Program-made: the position numbers and the translations under genes
Shown: positions 46,449 to 56,183 of the stretch, in pieces
How the letters are laid out: every line of letters starts with the position of its first letter
Position numbering within the stretch: position 1 is the stretch's first letter
From: Lachnospiraceae bacterium
GTDB lineage: Bacteria > Bacillota > Clostridia > Lachnospirales > Lachnospiraceae
Reading direction: 5' to 3'
DNA: 62,026 nucleotides
NCBI GenBank assembly: GCA_016285265.1
Contig: JAEEQL010000002.1
Location: 1 to 62,026, forward strand
The notes under the pieces: generated by a model
Databases searched by the model: none
Told to the model about the DNA's origin: nothing
What the model saw: only the letters and a program-made list of their open reading frames with translations

Positions 46449-48146
46449 TTGAGTAACACTAATAAAGAGATTCCGGCTTCCAGGCTTAAGATAATCCCTC
46501 TGGGCGGGCTTGAGCAGATCGGAATGAACATCACTGCCTTCGAATACGAAGACAGTATTATCGTTGTGGATTGCGGACTTGCATTTCCGCAGGACGACAT
46601 GCTGGGTATCGACCTTGTAATACCCGACGTAACTTACCTTAAGGATAACTACGACAAGCTCAAGGGCTTTGTCATTACCCACGGACACGAGGATCATATA
46701 GGCTCGATCGCATATGTTCTCTCGCAGGTTCCCGCCCCCGTTTATGCGACCAGGCTGACCATGGGTCTTATCGAGCACAAGTTCGAGGAATATGACAAGG
46801 AGCATTCTGCGCAGGGCACGAAGCTCATGGACAGCATACGCCGTAAAGTAGTGACTTTCGGCCAGTCCATCAACCTCGGAGCATTCAGGGTTGAGTTCAT
46901 CTGTACCAACCACAGTATCGTTGATGCTGCGGCACTTGCGATCTATTCGCCCGTCGGCTGCGTTGTGCATACCGGAGACTTCAAGGTTGATTACACTCCC
47001 GTATACGGAGATTCGATCGATCTTCAGAGATTCGCCGAGATCGGCAAAAAGGGCGTGCTCGCACTCCTTTGCGATTCTACCAATGCGGAAAGACCCGGAT
47101 TCACCCCTTCGGAGAAGACTCTGGCACCCATCTTCGATGATATTTTCGAGGAAAATAAGAACGCCAGGATATTCGTTGCGACATTCGCTTCGAACGTCGA
47201 CAGGGTGCGCCAGATAATCAATACCGCTTACAAATTCGGAAGACGCGTTGCGGTCGAGGGCCGCAGCATGGTCAATATCATCGATACCGCGCAGCGGCTT
47301 GAGCGCATCGATATTCCCGAGAACACTCTGGCTACGCTTGATGAGCTGAAGGACCTGCCCGCAGACAGACAGGTCATAATCACGACCGGAAGCCAGGGCG
47401 AGAGCATGGCAGCTCTGTCGAGGATGGCGGACGGAACACACAGAAAGATCACGATCGGCGCGGGCGATACGGTTATCTTTTCATCTCATCCGATCCCGGG
47501 AAATGAAAAGCCGGTCACGAGGGTCATCAATTCCCTCCTTCAGAAGGGAGTAAATGTCGTATTCCAGGATGTCCACGTATCGGGACATGCATGCCGTGAA
47601 GAGATCAAGCTGATCTATACGCTGTTACAGCCCAAGTTCAGCGTTCCCGTGCACGGAGAATACAAGCACCTGATGGCTCAGGCGCAGATTGCCAAGGAGC
47701 TCGGATTTACCAAGGACAGGATAAAGATCCTTTCAAGCGGTGATGTTCTTGAACTTGACGGTGAGACCGCAGAGATCACGGGTAAGGTTCCCGTAGGAGA
47801 TATACTGGTCGACGGATCCGGTGTCGGTGATGTCGGTAACGTTGTACTTCGTGACAGGCAGCGCCTTGCCGCAGATGGTATAATCGTTGTATGCATGTGC
47901 ATCTCGTCGGAAGGAGAACTCATTGCGGGTCCCGATGTCGTATCGAGAGGCTTCGTGTACATCAAGGAGTCCGAGGATCTTCTGACGGAGGCTTCGGCCG
48001 TTGCACAGTCCGCGGTTGAAAAGTGCCTGGATGAGGGCGCCGACTGGAATGCCATCAAGACCGCCGTGAGGGATGCGATGAGCGATTTCGTCTGGAGAAA
48101 CCTCAAGAGAAAGCCGATGATACTTCCCATAATCGAGGAAGCGTAA
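46449..48146 (+). CDS. rnj: Ribonuclease J (TTG start)
   Basis: PLGGLEQIGMNITAFEYEDSIIVVDCGLAFP; THGHEDHIGSI; HVSGHACREEIKL. Confidence 0.96.
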   Translation: MSNTNKEIPASRLKIIPLGGLEQIGMNITAFEYEDSIIVVDCGLAFPQDDMLGIDLVIPDVTYLKDNYDKLKGFVITHGHEDHIGSIAYVLSQVPAPVYATRLTMGLIEHKFEEYDKEHSAQGTKLMDSIRRKVVTFGQSINLGAFRVEFICTNHSIVDAAALAIYSPVGCVVHTGDFKVDYTPVYGDSIDLQRFAEIGKKGVLALLCDSTNAERPGFTPSEKTLAPIFDDIFEENKNARIFVATFASNVDRVRQIINTAYKFGRRVAVEGRSMVNIIDTAQRLERIDIPENTLATLDELKDLPADRQVIITTGSQGESMAALSRMADGTHRKITIGAGDTVIFSSHPIPGNEKPVTRVINSLLQKGVNVVFQDVHVSGHACREEIKLIYTLLQPKFSVPVHGEYKHLMAQAQIAKELGFTKDRIKILSSGDVLELDGETAEITGKVPVGDILVDGSGVGDVGNVVLRDRQRLAADGIIVVCMCISSEGELIAGPDVVSRGFVYIKESEDLLTEASAVAQSAVEKCLDEGADWNAIKTAVRDAMSDFVWRNLKRKPMILPIIEEA

Positions 48147-48156
48147 GGAGAACGCA

Positions 48157-48480
48157 TTGGATACTTACGAAGAAGCAATGCAAAATTTCATCGCCTCCAT
48201 CAGGGATACGGATATCTACGCGGAGTACAGGGAAGCGCTTGAGGAGCTGAAGAAAGACCCCGATCTTAAGCGCAGGGTTGATGATTTCCGTAAGAGGAAT
48301 TATAATTTTCAGCAGTCCGATGACATAGATCTGGCGGAATATGACAGATTCAGAACTGAGATAGTGGGATTCAGGGCGGCCGAGCCCAGGGCGGATGCTT
48401 TTTTCGAAGCGGAGCTCGCTTTCTGCAGGATGATGCAGGATATGACTTACCGGATAACGGAAGCACTGGATTTCGAATAA
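48157..48480 (+). CDS. YlbF/YmcA family regulator
   Basis: YEEAMQNFIASIRDTDIYAEYREALEELKKDPDLKRRVDDFRKRNYNFQ. Confidence 0.85.
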   Translation: MDTYEEAMQNFIASIRDTDIYAEYREALEELKKDPDLKRRVDDFRKRNYNFQQSDDIDLAEYDRFRTEIVGFRAAEPRADAFFEAELAFCRMMQDMTYRITEALDFE

Positions 48481-48489
48481 GGTTTATTT

Positions 48490-48993
48490 ATGAGCAGGAA
48501 AAAGACATTGTTTTTGACCCTTTCGGTCCTGGACGTGGTTTTCAGGATCGCAATATGGGTGATAATCATATATTTCGTGATCAAGGGTGCGACAAGGTGC
48601 TATAACCTCGGCTACAGGGTCTTCACCGAAGAGCCCATGGCTTCGGAAGGTTACGGCAGGGAAGTTGTCGTTGAGATCCCCGTTGATTTCAATGCCAGGG
48701 AACTCGGCGAGCTTTTCGAATCGAAGGGACTTTCCAGGGATTCGATCCTCTTTGCCCTTCAGTATTACGCATCCGAGTATCGTGAAGGTGTAAAGGGAGG
48801 AACTTACACCCTGAGCACCGAAATGACCGCAGAGGAAATGTTTGAGCGTATATCTGCCGAGAACGAGGTTAAGGAGATCGAGGAGGAAGAACCCGAGATC
48901 CTTGAAGATGCGGAGGCAGTTCCGGATTCTGAGCTCGAAGCTACCGAAGGAGCGGAGGGAGCCGGGGAACTCACAGAGACCGTAAATCCATAA
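48490..48993 (+). CDS. MltG-like protein with N-terminal domain only
   Basis: TM anchor; VEIPVDFNARELGELFESKGLSRDSILFALQYYASEYREGVKGGTYTLSTEMTAEEMFERI resembles the MltG N-domain; ends in an acidic tail without catalytic region. Confidence 0.7.
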   Translation: MSRKKTLFLTLSVLDVVFRIAIWVIIIYFVIKGATRCYNLGYRVFTEEPMASEGYGREVVVEIPVDFNARELGELFESKGLSRDSILFALQYYASEYREGVKGGTYTLSTEMTAEEMFERISAENEVKEIEEEEPEILEDAEAVPDSELEATEGAEGAGELTETVNP

Positions 48994-49002
48994 CTTAAAA
49001 CA

Positions 49003-49029
49003 GGGGGGCGTCCGTTATGGGCGCCCTTT
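49003..49029 (+). terminator. Terminator-like hairpin GGGCGTCC-GTTAT-GGGCGCCC
   Basis: 8-bp stem (one G-T) followed by TTT. Confidence 0.6.
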
Positions 49030-49038
49030 ACAGATTAT

Positions 49039-49683
49039 ATGAACATTGACCGCACGGAAAAGTACATAGAGCTTACTCAGAGGCCGCTCGAAGGATACCT
49101 CGAGGATATCCGTGAGCAGGCCCTTTCGGACGGGATACCGATAATAAGGCCTTCCGTTCAGGGGCTGCTTCGCTTTCTGATGGGCTATGTCCGGCCGAAA
49201 AACATCCTCGAGATCGGTACGGCTGTCGGTTTTTCCGCACTGCTCATGCATGAATATGCACCTGACGCGCGTGTCACAACTATAGAAAACTACGAACCGA
49301 GGCTCATTAAGGCGAGGGAGAATTTTGGGAATTTCGCCGGGGATTCGAGGATAGAACTGCTCGAAGGAGATGCGGCCGGGATCCTTCCGGGGCTTGAAAG
49401 CGGCGCATATGACTTTATCTTCCTTGATTCGGCCAAGGGACAGTATATAACCTTTCTGGATGACATCATAAGACTTCTTGCTCCCGGCGGAATGCTCGTT
49501 TCAGACAATGTGATGCAGGACGGGGATGTCATTGAGTCCAGATACGCCGTAAGGCGCAGGGACAGGACCATCCATGAGAGGATGAGGGAGTACATAAGGG
49601 AGGTCAGTGATTCACCCTATCTTGAATCCGCTGTTCTTCCGATGGCGGATGGTGTGACTGTAAGCTACAGGAAAAGGGATTAA
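49039..49683 (+). CDS. O-methyltransferase (TrmR-like)
   Basis: ILEIGTAVGFSALLMHEYAP; DFIFLDSAKGQYITFLDDI. Confidence 0.9.
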   Translation: MNIDRTEKYIELTQRPLEGYLEDIREQALSDGIPIIRPSVQGLLRFLMGYVRPKNILEIGTAVGFSALLMHEYAPDARVTTIENYEPRLIKARENFGNFAGDSRIELLEGDAAGILPGLESGAYDFIFLDSAKGQYITFLDDIIRLLAPGGMLVSDNVMQDGDVIESRYAVRRRDRTIHERMREYIREVSDSPYLESAVLPMADGVTVSYRKRD

Positions 49684-49694
49684 AGGGGTCAGGC

Positions 49695-50963
49695 ATGGAT
49701 AAGAGAAAAAAGCCCGAGCTTCTCGTTCCCGCGGGAGGACCGGATACATTTGAAGCGGCTCTTCATTACGGTGCCGATGCAGTATATATGGGAGGGGAAT
49801 TCTTTTCCCTCAGGGCAAAGGCACGCAATTTTTCCATAGAAGAGATGTCACGCTGCATAGAAAAAGCCCATGCGGCGGGAGTTAAGGTATATGTCACCGC
49901 CAATATCATGGCACATAATCATGACCTCGGGGACGCTGCACAGTATTTCAGGGAGCTTCGCGAAATGAAGGAATCGCCCGATGCGATCCTTATCGCCGAT
50001 CCCGGAATGTATGACATATGTGTCAGAAACTTTCCGGAGGCCGTGATCCATATCTCGACACAGGCCAACAACACAAACCATGCGACATGCAATTTCTGGT
50101 ACAGACAGGGCGCTAGAAGGATAGTCGTGGGAAGGGAACTTTCCCTTAAGGAGATCCGTGAGATAAGGGAGAATATCCCGAATGATATGGAGATAGAGGC
50201 ATTCGTGCACGGGGCAATGTGTATCTCGTATTCCGGAAGATGCCTTCTTTCCGCATATATGACCGGCAGAGATTCCAACAGGGGAGCATGCACCCATCCC
50301 TGCAGATGGAAGTACTATGTGACGGAGGAGACCAGACCCGGCGAGTATATGCCTGTCGAGGAGACCGAGAGGGGAACCTTTGTGTTCAGCTCAAGGGATC
50401 TGTGCATGATAGACCATCTTCCCGATATGATAGATGCCGGAATCGATTCCCTCAAGATCGAGGGACGAATGAAGAATCCGCTCTATGTCGCATCCGTTAC
50501 GAGGACTTACAGAAAGGCGATCGACGATTACTTCGAAGATCCCGCGCTGTATGAGAAGAATATAGAGATGTACAGAGAGCAGATCTCAATGACCACGTTC
50601 AGACCGTACGGAACGGGATTCTTCTACGGAAATCCGGGAACTGACGGCCAGATATATGACGGCAGGACTTATGAGAGCAATGCGGTTTATCTGGGAAGCA
50701 TAGAGACAGCAGTGTCGGAAGGCGATGACACAGTTGTCACATTTATGCAGAAGAACAAATTCTCCGTCGGCGAAGAGATAGAGATCATGAAGCCGGACGG
50801 AAGAAATCTTAAGGCCCGGGCTGTTAAGATGTATGACTCCGAGGGTAATGAAACAGACAGCTGTCCCCACGCCAGCATGATGATCAGGGCTCTCATCAGA
50901 AGTGACGAGGGCTCAGCTCCCGAACCCGGGGATGTCATGAGAATGTTAGGATCGAGGAATTAA
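49695..50963 (+). CDS. Peptidase U32 family protein
   Basis: ELLVPAGGPDTFEAALHYGADAVYMGG; EAFVHGAMCISYSGRCLLSAYMTGRDSNRGACTHPCRWKY. Confidence 0.95.
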   Translation: MDKRKKPELLVPAGGPDTFEAALHYGADAVYMGGEFFSLRAKARNFSIEEMSRCIEKAHAAGVKVYVTANIMAHNHDLGDAAQYFRELREMKESPDAILIADPGMYDICVRNFPEAVIHISTQANNTNHATCNFWYRQGARRIVVGRELSLKEIREIRENIPNDMEIEAFVHGAMCISYSGRCLLSAYMTGRDSNRGACTHPCRWKYYVTEETRPGEYMPVEETERGTFVFSSRDLCMIDHLPDMIDAGIDSLKIEGRMKNPLYVASVTRTYRKAIDDYFEDPALYEKNIEMYREQISMTTFRPYGTGFFYGNPGTDGQIYDGRTYESNAVYLGSIETAVSEGDDTVVTFMQKNKFSVGEEIEIMKPDGRNLKARAVKMYDSEGNETDSCPHASMMIRALIRSDEGSAPEPGDVMRMLGSRN

Positions 50964-50968
50964 AGGTT

Positions 50969-52468
50969 TTGAGTAACGAGTACAGAAATGACAGAGATGT
51001 CGTAAACAGACGAAGCAGAACTACGGAAAGACCCGTAAGATACAGAGAAGAAGATTACTACAACTACGATGAAGCTCCGAGGCCACGTGCTTCCCGACAG
51101 GTAAGACCCGCAGGCCCGGGAAGCGAACAGCCAAGGCGCGGAGCCGGAAGACCGGGTCCCGGTCCGCAGGGCAGACCTTCCGCAAGACCCGGATATTCGC
51201 AGCAGGGTAGACCCAGAAACCCGCAGCAGGGCAGGCCTGCAGGAAGACCCGCAGCAAGCAGGGATCCGTACGCACCGGGTCCGCAGCCGGATGCAAGACT
51301 CAGAAGACCGGTACAGGGATATGCACAGCCCGGTCCTGCGTGTGAACCTCCCCGCAGCAGCGGAAACGGCGGAAGGAATACGCCGCCGCCACGTGGAAGA
51401 AACGCTCAGCCGCCCCGCGGCAGAGACACCGGATCACGTGGAAGGAGTGTTCAGCCTCCCCGCGGTGGGAAGGCCCCACGGAAAAAGAATCCGTTCAAGT
51501 CCTTTATAAAGACCGTATTTATCACGCTTTTGATACTGCTCGTCATTGGCCTCGGTCTTTCTTTTGTCATGACGAAGAAGGCATACTCGCTCATGACCTA
51601 TGAGGAGGCGGGAGATCTCGATAAGGAGAAACTGACTGCGGACGGAGTCACCAACATCCTCCTTATAGGAAACGACTCGAGAACAAACGGTGAGGACGGA
51701 CGAAGCGATGCGATGATACTCGTTTCGATATCTTCCAAAACCGGTAAGATCCTGATGACCTCCGTGCTCAGGGATATCTATGTTGAGATACCCGGATACG
51801 GCTCCAACAGGCTCAATGCCGCATATTCATGGGGCGGTCCCGAGCTTTTGATGAAGACGATCGAGCAGAATTTTGACATTCCCGTCAGCAGATATGTTCT
51901 GGTCAACTTCGAGGCGTTCGCAAATGTCGTCGATGCAGTGGGCGGCATAGATCTTGAGCTTACTCCCGACGAGGTCATCTGGCTGAATGCTTACCTTAAC
52001 GAATATAACGAGCTTCGCGGCAAGGAATTCGGATACGACTATATCTATCAGCTTGAGGGCGGAATGCTGCACTTAAACGGTGCTCAGGCTCTCGCATATT
52101 CCAGGAACAGATATATCGGCATGGATTTCGGACGTACCGAGCGCCAGAGAAAGGTGATGGAGGAGATCATTAAAAAGCTCCCCGGAACCGTGATCAGGGA
52201 CTTTGGCGGATTTGTCGAGGCACTCTGTCCGAACCTTACGACCAACCTTACCTTCACCGAGTGCTACACGCTTCTTCTCAGGGCTCCCTTTGCGCTCAGA
52301 TATGAAAGAGTCAGCGGAAGCCTTCCTCTCGAGAATACCTGGTGGAATGAGAACATCGATTCAATGGCGGTCCTGGGCGTTGATTTCGAGGCCAACAAGG
52401 CATATCTTAAGGAGAATCTCTACTACGCTCCGAAAAAGGAGACGGAAGAAGCCGAAAGTGTGGAATAA
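50969..52468 (+). CDS. LytR-CpsA-Psr family protein with long disordered Pro/Arg/Gly-rich N-terminus
   Basis: LLIGNDSRTNGEDGRSDAMILVSISSKTGKILMTSVLRDIYVEIPGYGSNRLNAAYSWGGPELLMKTIEQNF; about 175 aa low-complexity before the TM. Confidence 0.93.
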   Translation: MSNEYRNDRDVVNRRSRTTERPVRYREEDYYNYDEAPRPRASRQVRPAGPGSEQPRRGAGRPGPGPQGRPSARPGYSQQGRPRNPQQGRPAGRPAASRDPYAPGPQPDARLRRPVQGYAQPGPACEPPRSSGNGGRNTPPPRGRNAQPPRGRDTGSRGRSVQPPRGGKAPRKKNPFKSFIKTVFITLLILLVIGLGLSFVMTKKAYSLMTYEEAGDLDKEKLTADGVTNILLIGNDSRTNGEDGRSDAMILVSISSKTGKILMTSVLRDIYVEIPGYGSNRLNAAYSWGGPELLMKTIEQNFDIPVSRYVLVNFEAFANVVDAVGGIDLELTPDEVIWLNAYLNEYNELRGKEFGYDYIYQLEGGMLHLNGAQALAYSRNRYIGMDFGRTERQRKVMEEIIKKLPGTVIRDFGGFVEALCPNLTTNLTFTECYTLLLRAPFALRYERVSGSLPLENTWWNENIDSMAVLGVDFEANKAYLKENLYYAPKKETEEAESVE

Positions 52469-52567
52469 GGGCTTCTTTTCGCACGCCCTGCGGGCAAAAG
52501 AATAATTGAAAAATCGTTCATACGTGTTAAACTGTATAGATAATCATTAATCAAAGGAGCTATCCTG

Positions 52568-54694
52568 ATGTCTGAAATCGCAGCAAACGAAAACGTAAAT
52601 ATTGAGGAGATCTTCGGATCGAAAGTCTTTACCCTCGGTAAAATGAAGGAAAGACTTCCCGAAGGAGTATATAAAGAGGTCTCCGGCATAATGCAGAAGG
52701 GCGGGGAACTTTCCAAGAAATCCGCCGATATCGTTGCCGGAGCCATGAAGGACTGGGCGGTCGAGAACGGTGCCACCCATTATACCCACTGGTTCCATCC
52801 TCTGACCGGCATCACCGCCGAAAAGCACGATTCCTTCGTCACACATCCCGATAACATGGGCAGGATGATCATGGAATTCTCCGGAAAAGAGCTCATCAAG
52901 GGCGAGCCGGACGCTTCATCATTCCCTTCGGGCGGACTCAGGGCAACCTTCGAGGCAAGAGGATATACGGTATGGGACATCACCTCACCCGCATTCCTTA
53001 AGGAAGATGCGACCGGCGTCATCCTTTGCATTCCCACCGCATTCTGTTCATATACCGGTGAGGCTCTCGATAAAAAGACACCTCTCCTTCGTTCGATGGA
53101 AGCAGTTTCCGAACAGGCCCTGCGTATCGTGAGGCTTTTCGGTGACGAAAAAGCGACAAAGGTAACTCCCTCGGTAGGACCCGAGCAGGAATATTTCCTT
53201 GTCGACAGGGCAAAGTACTTAAAGCGTCCCGATATGGTATTTGCGGGAAGGACCCTTTTCGGAGCACCCGCACCCAAGGGACAGGAAATGGACGACCACT
53301 ATTTCGGTGCGATCAGGGAAAGAGTCGGAGCCTTCATGAAGGATCTGAATCTCGAGCTCTGGAAGCTCGGAGTAACCGCGAAGACCCAGCACAACGAGGT
53401 TGCACCCGCGCAGCATGAGCTTGCGCCCATCTATGAGACCGCCAATATCGCGGTGGACCATAACCAGATAATAATGGAGACCATGAAGAAGGTTGCGGAA
53501 CGCAGAGGCCTTCACTGTCTTCTTAATGAAAAGCCTTATAACTGTGTAAACGGAAGCGGCAAGCACAATAACTGGTCGCTCACAACCGACACGGGTGTCA
53601 ACCTTCTCGATCCCGGATACACTCCCGAGGCCAATGTACAGTTCCTTCTCGTCCTTGCCTGCATCCTTAAGGCTGTTGACGAGCATGCCGATCTGCTCAG
53701 ACAGAGCGCGGCAAATGTCGGAAACGAGCACAGACTCGGCGCGGATGAAGCACCTCCGGCAATCATCAGCGTATTCCTCGGAGAACAGCTGGAGGATGTC
53801 GTAAGACAGCTCATAGAGACGGGAACCGCAGATCATTCGATCCACGGCGGAAAACTCGTCACGGGTGTTTCGACTCTTACCGATATTGAGAAGGATGCGA
53901 CCGACAGAAACCGTACCTCACCCTTTGCATTTACCGGAAACAAGTTCGAGTTCCGTATGGTAGGAAGCTCGGATTCCATCGCCGATGCCAATACAGCCAT
54001 TAACACCATCGTTGCGGAGAGCTTCTGCGATGCCGCTGACGTTCTCGAAAAGGCAGATTATTTCGAACTTGCCTGCCACGATCTTATCAAGAAATATCTT
54101 GCTGAGCATGTAAGGATCATCTTCTCAGGTGACGGCTACTCCGAGGCTTGGCTTGAGGAGGCCGAAAAGAGAGGGCTTCCCAATATCCGTTCAATGGTGG
54201 ATGCGGCAAGTGCGCTTACCACCGACGAGTCCGTTGCCCTTTTCGAAAGATTCGGAATCTATACAAGAGTTGAGCTTGAATCCCGTGAAGAGATCGTTTA
54301 CGAGACCTACGCCAAGAGCATCAATATCGAAGCAAAGACCATGATCGGAATGGCAAGAAAGCTCTATATCCCCGCTGTTGTAAAGTACGAGCGTACACTT
54401 GCCGAGACAATAAATAACGTTAAGGCAGCAGGCTCCGACGCCGCAGCCGTATCCAGGATACTTTCGGAAGTTTCCGTTCTTCTTGCGGAAACGCTTGATG
54501 CCGTTGAGAATCTCGAGAAGATCTCCGGCGAAGCAAAGTCAATGAGCTACGGCAAGGAACAGGCAGTTTTCTACAGGGATAAGGTTGTTCCCGCAATGGC
54601 GCTTCTCAGAACTCCCGTCGATAAGCTCGAGACACTTGTCGATAAGAGAATGTGGCCTGTTCCCACTTATGAAGATCTGATGTTTGAGGTATAA
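52568..54694 (+). CDS. glnN: Glutamine synthetase type III
   Basis: 708 aa; [50 protein letters not shown]. Confidence 0.96.
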   Translation: MSEIAANENVNIEEIFGSKVFTLGKMKERLPEGVYKEVSGIMQKGGELSKKSADIVAGAMKDWAVENGATHYTHWFHPLTGITAEKHDSFVTHPDNMGRMIMEFSGKELIKGEPDASSFPSGGLRATFEARGYTVWDITSPAFLKEDATGVILCIPTAFCSYTGEALDKKTPLLRSMEAVSEQALRIVRLFGDEKATKVTPSVGPEQEYFLVDRAKYLKRPDMVFAGRTLFGAPAPKGQEMDDHYFGAIRERVGAFMKDLNLELWKLGVTAKTQHNEVAPAQHELAPIYETANIAVDHNQIIMETMKKVAERRGLHCLLNEKPYNCVNGSGKHNNWSLTTDTGVNLLDPGYTPEANVQFLLVLACILKAVDEHADLLRQSAANVGNEHRLGADEAPPAIISVFLGEQLEDVVRQLIETGTADHSIHGGKLVTGVSTLTDIEKDATDRNRTSPFAFTGNKFEFRMVGSSDSIADANTAINTIVAESFCDAADVLEKADYFELACHDLIKKYLAEHVRIIFSGDGYSEAWLEEAEKRGLPNIRSMVDAASALTTDESVALFERFGIYTRVELESREEIVYETYAKSINIEAKTMIGMARKLYIPAVVKYERTLAETINNVKAAGSDAAAVSRILSEVSVLLAETLDAVENLEKISGEAKSMSYGKEQAVFYRDKVVPAMALLRTPVDKLETLVDKRMWPVPTYEDLMFEV

Positions 54695-54699
54695 ACACT

Positions 54700-56004
54700 A
54701 TGGATAGGATCACGTCCAGATTTCTTATATACGGAGGTCTTCCCGAAGACTCTGTCCTCATGCAGCTTGCGGAAGTCTGCAGGACACTTCGTGCGGGCGA
54801 ATACGATATGGGCGAGGTCACATCATGCGTTTATGCCCAGATCAAGAAGATCCTTGTTATTTCAACCGATTACAATTTTGACGGAAATCTCTGGCAGAAC
54901 TATCTCACATATCTTCTTGTGACCGCAGAGAATCCCTTTACGCTGACTGCGGAGAAGACGGGCGGAAGCGACGGAACCGTCAACCATTTCGCAAAGAGTG
55001 ATTTTACCGCGTTCATAGAGCTGTTCCATTATGACTTTTCATGGATAGAAGAGCTCCTTCAGACCGATGTCTTCAGCTGTATCACGAATTACAAGGCCAT
55101 AGAAAAGCCCGCTCTTATGTATAACGGAAGCGTAAGCGAGAAGGTAAGGGCACTTTCGGACAGGCTCTCTGCCGCAAAGGATGCGGAAGAGTTCTTCCGT
55201 ATAATGACGGGATTTTATAAGGATTACGGCGTGGGAATGTTCGGACTGAACAAGGCATTCAGGATCACGGATGCTCCTGACGGAAGTGTCATATTTAAGC
55301 CCGTTGCCAATATGGAGCATGTCGTATTGTCCGATCTTCACGGGTATGAGATCCAGAAAGCAAAGCTTATAGAAAATACCGAGGCATTTGTCGAGGGAAG
55401 GAAGGCGAATAACGTTCTTCTTTTCGGTGACAGCGGAACCGGTAAATCAACGAGCATCAAGGCCATAGTCAACGAGTATTATGACAGGGGCCTCAGGATG
55501 ATAGAGATCTACAAGTATCAGTTCAGGTTCTTAAGCCAGCTGATCTCGCAGATCAAGAACAGGAATTACAAGTTCATCATTTATATGGATGATCTTTCCT
55601 TTGAAGAGGATGAGTCGGAATATAAGTTCCTGAAGGCCGTCATCGAGGGCGGACTTGAGACAAGGCCCGACAATATCCTTATATATGCGACTTCAAACAG
55701 ACGCCACCTTATCCGTGAGATGTGGACGGACAGGGACGATATGGAGCAGAATGCGGATATCCACAGATCCGATACGATGGAAGAGAAGCTTTCGCTTGCT
55801 AACCGTTTCGGCGTGACCATAGGCTATTACAAACCCGACAGGCAGCTTTTCCACGACATTGTAAAGGCTCTTGCAGACAGGAACGGTATAGTTATGGATG
55901 AAAAGGAGCTTTTCCTTCTGAGCGACAGATGGGAGATGAGTCACGGCGGTCTTTCGGGCAGATGTGCCGGTCAGTTTATCAATCATCTGCTTTCGGAAAA
56001 ATAG
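54700..56004 (+). CDS. DUF815-type ATP-binding protein
   Basis: NNVLLFGDSGTGKSTSIKAIVNEYYDRGLRMIEIYKYQ; YMDDLSFEEDESEYKFLKAVIEGGLE. Confidence 0.9.
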   Translation: MDRITSRFLIYGGLPEDSVLMQLAEVCRTLRAGEYDMGEVTSCVYAQIKKILVISTDYNFDGNLWQNYLTYLLVTAENPFTLTAEKTGGSDGTVNHFAKSDFTAFIELFHYDFSWIEELLQTDVFSCITNYKAIEKPALMYNGSVSEKVRALSDRLSAAKDAEEFFRIMTGFYKDYGVGMFGLNKAFRITDAPDGSVIFKPVANMEHVVLSDLHGYEIQKAKLIENTEAFVEGRKANNVLLFGDSGTGKSTSIKAIVNEYYDRGLRMIEIYKYQFRFLSQLISQIKNRNYKFIIYMDDLSFEEDESEYKFLKAVIEGGLETRPDNILIYATSNRRHLIREMWTDRDDMEQNADIHRSDTMEEKLSLANRFGVTIGYYKPDRQLFHDIVKALADRNGIVMDEKELFLLSDRWEMSHGGLSGRCAGQFINHLLSEK

Positions 56005-56055
56005 GACTTGCATTTTGCGGACACTTTCATTATAATGTGTTTTCGTAACGCATAT

Positions 56056-56128
56056 AGGGCTATAGCCAAATGGTAAGGCAGCGGATTCTGATTCCGTCAT
56101 TTTCAAGGTTCGAGTCCTTGTAGCCCTG
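56056..56128 (+). tRNA. tRNA-Gln (CTG)
   Basis: AGGGCTA...TAGCCCT acceptor; anticodon loop TTCTGAT; T arm CAAGGTTCGAGTCCTTG. Confidence 0.93.
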
Positions 56129-56133
56129 CTCGA

Positions 56134-56165
56134 GGCCGAGGACACAGTCCTCGGTCTTATTTTAT
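56134..56165 (+). terminator. Terminator after tRNA-Gln
   Basis: GCCGAGGAC-ACA-GTCCTCGGT followed by a T-rich tail. Confidence 0.8.
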
Positions 56166-56183
56166 TCATTTTTAGGAGAATAA

